DNA of 64,000 nt from Serpula lacrymans var. lacrymans S7.9 (lineage: Eukaryota > Basidiomycota > Agaricomycetes > Boletales > Serpulaceae): assembly GCF_000218685.1 (NCBI RefSeq), contig NW_006763297.1:496001-560000 (forward strand), in the 5' to 3' direction. Position numbers and translations under genes: made by a program. The notes beneath the pieces are model-generated. The model worked only from the letters and a program-made list of their open reading frames with translations. It ran no database searches and was not told the DNA's origin. Shown piece after piece: positions 54,846 to 64,000 of this stretch. The stretch's first letter is position 1. Every line of letters begins with the position of its first letter.

Positions 54846-56049
54846 TTAATCATCGCCAGCACCGTGTTGGTTCATTGCCTCCTCACACCAGTCCCAAACC
54901 TTCTTCCGCAGCGCATCATCATTTGCTTTTGGATGCGGGAGATTATCCGTGAATTGTCTGTACAACAAGGACATCAGCGTCAAGTACCCTTATTTTCAAT
55001 TTTGAGGTTACAAGTTCAAAATGGGGATTCACGCAAGTGGAACAAGGAACATCCCGCTCTTGTCCGCGGTGATAGTTGGGCTTGTACCAGCATATAGCTG
55101 AGTAAGAGCACCATATTCAACAGGCTTGAATACGATTCGCTAAACAAGCATGCCATGACCATCAACTGTTAGCAAAAATATCAATGGTCTATGTTTGCAG
55201 ACATACGTTCAGCACCCAGACGATAGGACCAGGAATTCCCATGTGCCTAATCAAATCACTCTGGACGGGCCCTGGATGCGGAGCGAAGCTCCAAATGTCT
55301 TTGTACCGCATCGCTAGTTCCCTCGTCCATAGAATCCCGCCCAGCTTTCCATGGCCATAACAAGCTGATGGCGAAGCAGGGTTTTCACCCGCGCCCACCG
55401 TAGAGTCACTGAAAGGAATGGGCTCTCCTTTTTTCGGAGCTTGACCCGCACCGGATGAAGAAGTGTTGATGATACGGACATCACCCGGGGAAGAAATGGC
55501 GGCTGTGTTTCGGAGAACTGGGATAAGGTGATGTGTAAATATGAATGGGCCTAGCACGTTTGTGGCCCATTGCTATAGGGACACGAGGAAAACATGAGGA
55601 GGTGAAGGTAGTGAAAAGCATGCACTTACGAGTTCGTACCCATCAGGAGACCGAGAGCCTTTGGGAACGCCCATGATGCCGGCATTATTAAACAGAAGGT
55701 GGAGGCGGGACTCTCTCCTGCACTCGACACCGCATCAATGAAGGAAAGCTCCAAAAGAAAGATAATGAAATCATTACTGTCTGAATTGGAGAGCTGCGGC
55801 TTTGGCCTTCTTAGCCTCCGAAAGATCGAGTTGGAGATACTCGACCAACCCTCGTTTCGTTTCCGGCCGGGTCTCTTGCAATTCCTTGATGGCTTGTTTC
55901 GCCTTGTCCAGTGAACGTGCTGCTACATACACCTTGGCGCCTTTGGACAGCAAGACAGAAACGGTCTGCTTTCCGATGCCACTGTTTCCACCAGTAACGA
56001 TCGCTATTTTCCCCGTGAGATCAGGAATATCGTTCTGCGAGAAGGACAT
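54846..56049 (-). CDS. Short-chain dehydrogenase/reductase
   Basis: Five exons (56049-55778, 55717-55630, 55572-55207, 55139-55033, 54957-54846), 314 aa, frame kept throughout. Rossmann motif TGGNSGIGK near residues 18-26, NNAG after intron 1, catalytic Ser in INTSSSGAG and Tyr/Lys in CYGHGKLGG (YxxxK). Resembles the retinol-dehydrogenase or WW-oxidoreductase-like branch common in fungi (PGPVQSDLIRH, EYGALTQLYAGTSP). NAD(P)H-dependent; substrate cannot be inferred. No signal peptide, so probably cytosolic. Confidence 0.93.
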
Positions 56050-56448
56050 GGTTTTGTTGGAGAGATGAAGAGGAGGATGTTTGGATGTAAGAGATGCGAC
56101 GAATGTGAATTCATATATAGCCTGGGCGTTGTGCGCAGTCTCCGACACGGTATGCCATGATGTTCGGGTAACCCATGTTCTTGTAGTTAAAGTGCTGCTT
56201 TCCCCGCCCCGCGTCGGGAAATTAACAAGTTGCCGGCGGTGGAGGCAAATGTGCGGCACAGCCACGCAACATCGGACCTGCAAAATTGAACGATCGCTGG
56301 GCTCATGTCATTGCATCTTACTCATGGTTTCCACACAAGTTGCAAGGTTCAAGTATATCCTTTGTCACCAGGAAAAAACATGAGTATGTGTGAAGAAAAG
56401 TCAGTCGTAATTCCGAACAATCTAATACTAAACACAGTATATATCGCA

Positions 56449-57759
<1,311 letters not shown>

Positions 57760-59488
57760 TACTGGCTCTATATGAAGGGTATGTTGTTTAGATGAATGTA
57801 TAGATGCTGTTGCAGCGATGGGAGAAAATGCCCTCAGGGCTCTGAGAGCTGGGAAACGAGAAGACAGCTTTGCAGACAGGAAGTGCAGATTTTTGAATCA
57901 GCAAATGCTGATTCTGCGAAACTGGCGAATTAGTCACGTGATAGCATTGGTGATATGCGACTCAGATTCTTGGTCACAAACCTTTCCTCATGATTACTCA
58001 CATTCAGCGATTTGAAATGTGCATTACTGTGCAATACAGACTCATATTGTACAGTGAACCTCAGCTTTCGTTCCATTGCGAAGACGCGATCGCTGTTTTA
58101 AGGTAGAGAGCAGACAACACCAGACACCCGGACTAACTTCAGTTATTGCCGCTGTTCGTGAAATTGTGCCTTTTAAAGTAGTGTACTATCTGCAAATCAC
58201 TCTCACAGCGTACTGTCTCTTGAGGCTACTCACTGTTAACTGTATTCCAACGACGTGGTAAGTCACCGTTCCTATTGCTCTTTTTCTGAATCATGACGCT
58301 TTTCTAATATGACTCAATCTCTTGGACGATGGTTTATAGCATATATAATATTTTTTTTACGGCTAAACGGATGAGCTAGGTCAACCTTTTCATTATCAGT
58401 ACAGATCTGGTCGCACATTAGGACGACCTCCTGATACCGAACATAGCGCAAATAACTACTGGCAGTGAATTAATCCTCCGTCCCACACCTCAGATGATCA
58501 TAAGCTCACTGACACTGGCGGCCTCTTGAACTGATACATAGCAAACACAGTTCATAGCTTTCGAATTCGCATATCCAGGAGTGTCGCCCGTTGCGTAGGT
58601 GCATATGAATTCCGATCGGTACTGAAGGTCAAGGTTCGCATCACGGACGATGGCAGATTGTTCAGTCGCTCAGCAAATTCAAGTAAATCCAAGTTATTCG
58701 ATGTTGCGTGTTGAGTCAACTGCAGAATGAAGGCTTTGACTTCTGATGTCAGTGGAAGTATTCAGTCCGTTCCTGACTTTAGTATGGATCCACTGTTAAT
58801 AGATTGTCTGATAGGGTCATCAGTGCAGTGTCTCGGTCCTTCTGTAATAGGCCCAAGTTCAGTTGGGGTTTTGTTTGCGATGTTTATAAACGCACCGTTG
58901 TAAAGCCTCAAAACAGACAGGATCTCATTGGTAACGGTGATATAACACGGACTTGCAGGCAGTGATAATATTCCGTGCAAAAACAGAGTATATGTTTATC
59001 TGAAAGTGCCTATACCTCTCAGCCAGTTTTTCACAGTGATTAATGTGATTCTTTCCTGTAGCCAACGAACTGGGTGATATGCACTAGAAGTACCATTTAT
59101 CGCAGCGAGTCATCCAAGTGATCAACGTGTTAGCTTGCCGTACAGCATCAATATAACACCCATGCAAGCTATATATAACGTGATGTTGAGGTGGTGAGCC
59201 CAACATGGAACACTCAGCGCCCGGTCAGCCCAAATTCAAGTCACGATTGTTGTTTTTGCCCGTTATCCTCTCACTTTCTTGTATTTCTCGTCAAAGCTCA
59301 CCTCCTGATTTGATTCAATAATCACAGCGTTAACCAACCCTACTGCCCCTCCTAGGAGACAGAACCAGATGAATTTGTTTCCCCTCCACCTTCAAAACAA
59401 TGTCATTATTACTCAAACTCACAGCCAGGCACCCGCTCTACTAGCTCTCAAGGAATAGCAATAACCACATCCACTGGTAGTGTTAATT
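57760..59488. other. Gene-poor interval, no gene seen
   Basis: 5' flank of TRR1 and beyond. Only short frames (57818-58015, 58076-58261, 58762-58980), none with a recognised feature. Confidence 0.6.
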
Positions 59489-59594
59489 ATCTAGCAAGTA
59501 ATAAACTCAGACTTCGAGAGAAGGTCTCTAAGATTCAAAAGAATGTACCTAGCAAGTAATAAACTGAAAAGGGACATAAGCTAAGTACCCGTAA
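59489..59594 (+). repeat. LTR fragment related to the solo LTR at 17446-17795
   Basis: ATCTAGCAAG..AATAA.CTCAGACTTCGAGAGAAG and the following 70 bases match 17465-17575 with scattered differences. E4 is inserted directly after it. Confidence 0.7.
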
Positions 59595-59897
59595 GTGACA
59601 AAACTGGATGAACCCAGTCTCTGCTAAAGCAGTGATTGTTCTCCATGGAGTCACCATTGTTCTCCTAGGAGTCATTATACTGTAGCGAGGAGCACCTCTG
59701 ACTATAACTAGTATGGGGGTTTAGTATAGAAATACCTCAGTTGTTTCTATAGCCTCTCGGGCAGCGGCTGAGGTATGTTACATTACATTTATTAGAGATC
59801 ACCTTAAACTAACATCTATTGTAGTTTCACTTAGGTAAATAATAAAGTCGTTTCTATAGCCTCTTGGGCAGCGGCTGAGTTTCACTTAGATTTATTA
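59595..59897 (+). repeat. E4 5' LTR
   Basis: 303 bp, starting TGACAAAACTGG and ending GATTTATTA, so TG..TA termini as in E2. It matches the LTR at 62909-63230 in inverted orientation. Confidence 0.85.
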
Positions 59898-59909
59898 GGT
59901 TATGAGCCC
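59898..59909 (+). promoter_or_regulatory. E4 primer-binding site, half-tRNA-iMet type
   Basis: GGTTATGAGCCC abuts the LTR, the same anticodon-arm complement as in E1 and E2. Confidence 0.75.
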
Positions 59910-59967
59910 AAGTGGCGAAAAAGCTACGCAGGAAATAATTCTCATTTGAAACGGCAACCTCAAAACC

Positions 59968-60576
59968 ATAACCACAGCACACGATACATCCGCATGTCCA
60001 GTTCTCACTGGACCCAACAATTGCCAGATATGGAAACTCCGGATCATCTCAAAGCTACATCAGGAAAAAGTTCTCCGAGTTGTTACTGGAGAGGAGCTTA
60101 AGCCCTCACCAGGAAAGCCCTCACCAGGAAAGTTCACTTCTTCAGAGGATCCTGAAATCACCTGGATACTTAAGGATGAGAAGGCACATGGAATCATCCA
60201 GGACCACATCTCTGATGCCCTCCTAATAAGGACTGGAGACCTCACCAGCTCCAAGGAGTTATTTGACAAACTTGTTTCACTCCATCAGACGTCCAACATT
60301 GCCTCAGCCTTCTATTCATTCCAGCAACTCACCAAATTGTCCTGGGATGGGACATCACCTATCCAGGACCACATTGTGAAAATCCGGACAATTGATTCAC
60401 ACCTCTCCGGAATGAAACTAGGAGTTGATACCAAACTCATGGCCTTCACTCTTCTCCAATCTCTCCCATGCACTCCTGAATGGCAAATATTTCAGTCATC
60501 GGTAGTCAACACGATTGAAGAAAATAAACTTACCTTTGATGCAGTTGAGATCCGGATCACTGCAGAAGTTGCATGA
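59968..60576 (+). pseudogene. E4 gag fragment, start codon lost
   Basis: Open frame from ATA 59968 (ATG in E5) to TGA 60574-60576, about 200 codons: TTAHDTSACPVLTGPNN, TWILKDEKAHGIIQDH, ASAFYSFQQLTKLSWDG, SLPCTPEWQIFQSS. It matches E5 gag closely and has a 15-bp tandem duplication (CCCTCACCAGGAAAG). The stop at EVA-TGA is shared with E5 and probably derives from CGA. Confidence 0.85.
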
Positions 60577-60658
60577 CAGGGGCAATACCTCTGTGGAGAC
60601 GTTCCGAGAGCAGTGGGAGCACCTGATCAGCTAAGACACCCTCCACAACAGTCTGTAC

Positions 60659-60683
60659 TAATAAATCTAAGTGAAACTCAGCC
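60659..60683 (-). repeat. E5 3' LTR remnant (25 bp)
   Basis: TAATAAATCTAAGTGAAACT plus five bases equals the inner end of the LTR at 62909. It is fused to integrase sequence, marking an internal deletion endpoint. Confidence 0.8.
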
Positions 60684-62838
60684 ACTTGCTTTCCATGTGT
60701 GAGCCAATCATTATGGCTTTGCGCCCCTTGGAGTAAAACTTCCCTTGCCTTTTGTCTTTCGGAATCAAGGCATATGCTTGGCATCTGAAAGGGCAAAACA
60801 AAGTTGGATCAACTCTCCTTTTAAACAGTATTTCATATGGGGTCTTTCCATGGAGTCCTGATGCTGGGCTGCGTGCTGTGATATATGCAGCTGTTTGCAT
60901 GGCATCTACCCAAAATGACTTTGGGAGCTTGGAATCATGGAGCATAGTGGTTGCTCATGTAGCCAATGTCTGATTCATGCGTTCTGCAATGCCATTTTGT
61001 TCCGGAATATCTGCAGCTGTAGTTTTTTGGATGACACCATCTTCTCGGAGTTGAATTTTGAATGCATTGCCAGTATATTCTCCTCCCCCATTGCTCTGGA
61101 GGAATTCGGTGTACAGTGGAGTGAAGTTTTCTTCTCCCAAATGAGTCCAGAAGAATGTTTGGACATCTTCTTTCCATTGCTTGTATCGTTCCAGTGCTTC
61201 ACTTTTATGTTTTAGGAAATATATCCATGGAAATTTGGAGAAATCATCTACAATGATAATCCAGTACCGGAAATCCTCCCTGGAGGTTGGTTTGATTGGT
61301 CCTCCAACATCTGTGTGCACAATTTGTATGGGGCGCTTGGCTCGGTTTCCTCTAGTGAACTTGAAAGGTGATTTCTTCATCTTTCCTAAAGCACAAGGTT
61401 CACAAAACTCCGGGGTTCTGGTAAGGGTGTCTATGTCCTGGAGCTGTCCTTTTGTAACCATTCGTTGCAAGTGGTCCATTCCAATGTGTCCCATTCTTTT
61501 GTGCAATAAATTTACATCTACTGCTGCAAAAGCTGACTCCGGGTTGATTTCAGGTTTTGCTTGGATGTGATAACGTCCTCACTTGTGTAAGGCAGTGAGG
61601 ATAAGTTCCTTCTTTTTCCGAACTTCACAAGCATTTGACCCTGCTGGAAAAAGTGTTAATAACCCCGTTTTAGACAATTTGTGGACAGAGACAAGTGCTA
61701 AAGTGAAGTTTGGCACAAGTAAAATATTTGACAGTGCAATATTGTAGTCCCTTTTGCCAACAGTTGCTTGTAGGATTACTGTTCCAATTCCAATGGCATT
61801 TACAGAGGGTTCATCCCCAAAACTGATTGTCCTCGGAGGATGCAGAACATGGTATGTTCCTGGCTCAAACCAGAAGCGGTGAGGGACCATGTGGGATGTT
61901 GCTCCGGAGTCAACAATGATTGTTGTTTTGGTCTTAACAGGTTCCGACACAAGGTAAGCTTGAATGTGTTTAGCAAGGGGCTTGGAAATATGTACATGTT
62001 CCAATGCAATATGACTCTGTTCCTCCTTGGAGTCAGATCCAGATGATTGCTCCACCATATTTGCCTTTTCCTTCTCTTTTACTTTATCCTTGTGTTTCTC
62101 CTTTCCCTTCTTCTTTTGACCTTTTCCAGCTGATTGAAATGTTTGACACCCCGAGGTGTTGTGTGATTTGACTTTGTGGAAGTCACACCACTTCTCCTTG
62201 GACTTGAGTGCTGATTTGGAACCCCCAGGGGCCTTTCCTGACTGTCATGCAACTTCTGCAGTGATCCGGATCTCAACTGCATCAAAGGTAAGTTTATTTT
62301 CTTCAATTGTGTTGATTACTGATGACTGAAATATTTGCCATTCAGGAGTGCATGGGAGAGATTGGAGAAGAGTGAAGGCCATGAGTTTGGTATCAACTCC
62401 TAGTTTCATTCCGGAGAGGTGTGAATCAATTGTCCGGATTTTCACAATGTGGTCCTGGATAGGTGATGTCCCATCCCAGGACAATTTGGTGAGTTGCTGG
62501 AATGAATAGAAGGCCGAGGCAATGTTGGACGTCTGATGGAGTGAAACAAGTTTGTCAAATAACTCCTTGGAGCTGGTGAGGTCTCCAGTCCTCATTAGGA
62601 GGGCATCAGAGATGTGGTCCTGGATGATTCCATGTGCCTTCTCATCCTTAAGTATCCAGGTGATTTCAGGATCCTCTGAAGAAGTGGGCTTTCCTGATGA
62701 GGGCTTAAGCTCCTCTCTAGTAACAACTCGGAGAACTTTTTCCGGATGTAGCTTTGAGATGATCCGGAGTTTCCATATTTGAAAATTGTTGGGTCCAGTG
62801 AGAACTGGACATGCGGATGTATCGTGTGCTGTGGTCAT
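60684..62838 (-). pseudogene. E5 gag-protease-integrase with several stops
   Basis: Starts ATG 62838 (MTTAHDTSACPVLTGPNN). Gag body; TGA at 62245-62247; zinc-like CDFHKVKSHNTSGC (CX2HX4HX4C, a variant with His for the second Cys); protease VDSGATSHMV; TGA after LTALHK; integrase HKRMGH ... CEPC, HTDVGG, QSNGGGEY (Asp of this motif is Asn) and NGIAERMNQ; TGA after TLAT; then PKSFWVDAMQTAAY. At least three stops stand where CGA is expected. The product is dead. Confidence 0.85.
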
Positions 62839-62896
62839 GATTCCGAGGTTGCCGTTTTAAATGAGAATTATTTTCTGCGTAGCTTTTTTGCCACCA

Positions 62897-62908
62897 GGGC
62901 TTATAACC
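62897..62908 (-). promoter_or_regulatory. E5 primer-binding site, mutated
   Basis: On the - strand GGTTATAAGCCC abuts the LTR; it differs from the E1, E2 and E4 sites by one G-to-A change at the base pairing with the anticodon. Confidence 0.7.
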
Positions 62909-63230
62909 TAATAAATCTAAGTGAAACTCAGCCGCTGCCCGAGAGGCTATAGAAATGACTTTATTATTTACCTAAGTGAAACTACAATAGATGTTAGTTT
63001 AAGGTGATCTCTAATAAGTGTAATGTAACATACCTCAGCCACTGCCCGAGAGGCTATAGAAACAACTGAGGTATTTCTATACTAAACCCCCTACTACTTA
63101 TAGTCAGAGGTGCTCCTCGCTACAGTATAATGACTCCTAGGAGAACAATGGTGACTCCATAGAGTGATGGCTATACACCATGGAGAACAATGGCTGCTTT
63201 GGCAGAGACCGGGTTTATCCGGTTTTGTCA
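62909..63230 (-). repeat. E5 5' LTR
   Basis: 322 bp, matching E4's LTR with a short extra segment near 63155-63180 and several changes, many of the CG-to-TG/CA type. Confidence 0.85.
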
Positions 63231-63235
63231 TCTAC

Positions 63236-64000
63236 AACCAAGACCCGAACACTGGCCATCTTCAGAACGGAAACCCAAAGTAGAGTCACAGTCAGTGGGA
63301 GGACAGCCCCTCAACATACAGTCAGCTGATGTGGAAAAAGTCCAAATACAGCTAGACAGCCAGTCCATTGGATCAGCTTCTGGAAGGCATACAATACTTC
63401 CAAGGAGCCATCCAACACCTCCAAGGAGTCATTCAACACCTTCAGGAGTGAGTGGGGCAACACACACACAAATGCATCTACTCCCTGGAGTACCTGCACA
63501 AGTTCCTAAAAAAGCAGTCATGCCTGCTGAAGTCCTAGGAGTATGCAAAAGTAGTTGCCAGACTTGTCTCCTGCAGACAAAAACCGAGATTATCAAAGGG
63601 CTCTAAATGAGGAACAGTCTTGAAAAGAGCAGCATAACAACTCCATGGAGAAACCTAACACTCCTGAGGTTCATGAAGAAACATCTGATACAGAGAAGAC
63701 ATTCTTTGCTGGAATAGCAAGTACTGGTCCATCTAACACAGACCTTCCAAGGACACTAAAGAAAGCCTTATCACGCCCAGATGGAGAATTATGGAAGTCT
63801 GTCTTGGAGGAGGAACTCCTAAGTCTCAATACTAATGCAGTGTATGACACTGTTCCACTTCCGAAGGGAGTGAAACCTATCATATCAAAACCTGTGTTCC
63901 GGATCAAGTTTGATCAAAACAGAAAAGTTGAGAGATACAAACTCCGGATTGTTGCATGAGGTTTTACTCAAAGGGAGGGGATTGATTACCAGGAATTTTT
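63236..64000 (+). pseudogene. E4 integrase-RT linker and start of reverse transcriptase
   Basis: Pro/Ser-rich linker (SHPTPPRSHSTPSGVSGA), a stop and frame change near 63604, then LKKALSRPDGELWKSVLEEE, VYDTVPLPKGVKPI and KVERYKLRIVA followed by TGA where copia RT normally has Arg (LVARGFTQREG); GFTQREGIDYQEF then continues in frame to the window edge. Decayed. Confidence 0.85.

Larger units (their letters stand above)
60659..63230 (-). mobile_element. E5: copia element of the same family, inserted inverted in E4, 3' truncated
   Basis: On the - strand: 5' LTR 62909-63230, primer site, gag, protease, integrase, then a direct jump to the last 25 bp of the LTR (60659-60683). RT, RNase H and most of the 3' LTR are deleted. 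The flanks TGTAC (60654-60658) and TCTAC (63231-63235) are a target duplication with one mismatch. Confidence 0.85.
59595..64000 (+). mobile_element. E4: decayed copia element, split by E5, runs off the window
   Basis: 5' LTR, half-tRNA primer site, gag lacking its ATG, then a junction near 60583 where the rest of gag, protease and integrase is deleted, and the integrase-RT linker and start of RT at 63236-64000. E5 lies between 60659 and 63230. Joining 60658 to 63236 keeps a long frame (PPQQSV to QPRPEHWPSS), which proves the nesting. The 3' end is outside the window. Confidence 0.85.

Noticed and set aside
60557..60796. Separate gene on the - strand at the E4/E5 junction
   Set aside because: The frame crosses the junction between E4 sequence and the E5 LTR remnant; it is chimeric.

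Overview
The window reads as nuclear DNA of a filamentous basidiomycete, probably an Agaricomycete. Genes are split by many short introns of about 45-90 bp (GT..AG, often with a CTAAC-like branch point). The gene set fits: a fungal tetraspanin, a Slp1/SUCO SUN-like protein, an intron-dense V-ATPase c subunit and STE3-type pheromone receptors. Ty1/copia retrotransposons occupy both ends. The species cannot be named from the sequence.

Left block (1-15531): a three-level transposon nest. Element E1 (copia, + strand, near-identical 351-bp LTRs) is split by E2 (copia, - strand, 265-bp LTRs that look identical). E2 is split in turn by E3, a 4.46-kb non-autonomous DNA transposon with 91-bp perfect terminal inverted repeats, an 8-bp target duplication and a large ~84-bp tandem repeat. 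Removing each insertion plus one target duplication keeps the host reading frame, so all three insertions look young. E1 itself landed in a host reading frame that now ends at 15532.

Receptor block (about 17.0-27.7 kb): four head-to-tail STE3-like receptor copies on the - strand, about 3.2 kb apart. Copies 1-3 are broken (truncation, frameshifts, stops). Copy 4 (26229-27714) can be read as an intact six-exon gene. Pieces of another gene, weakly RPAP1-like, are duplicated with the receptors. A tRNA-like sequence lies at the truncated edge and a 350-bp solo LTR sits in intron 2 of copy 1. This resembles a B-type mating (pheromone/receptor) locus, but I found no convincing CaaX pheromone precursor.

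Housekeeping block (29.7-36.2 kb): SLP1-like (-), VMA3-like (-) and, divergent from VMA3, a LEA2-like single-pass membrane protein (+).

Small-membrane-protein array (37.1-51.6 kb): five diverged genes on the - strand (115-175 aa), each with a short Ser/Thr-rich N-terminus, one membrane span starting at a Trp, and a basic/Pro-rich tail. All share a phase-1 intron inside the membrane span, which shows common descent. Gene density is low and diverged ~4-kb duplications separate them. An unrelated six-exon gene (48875-50239) sits among them.

Right block (52.9-57.8 kb): tetraspanin (+), short-chain dehydrogenase (-) and thioredoxin reductase (-), then gene-poor DNA. From 59.5 kb on, two decayed copia copies of one family lie one inside the other in opposite orientation. 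Their in-frame stops look like CGA-to-TGA changes, in contrast to the fresh elements on the left. Exon boundaries were read by eye from splice signals and frame.
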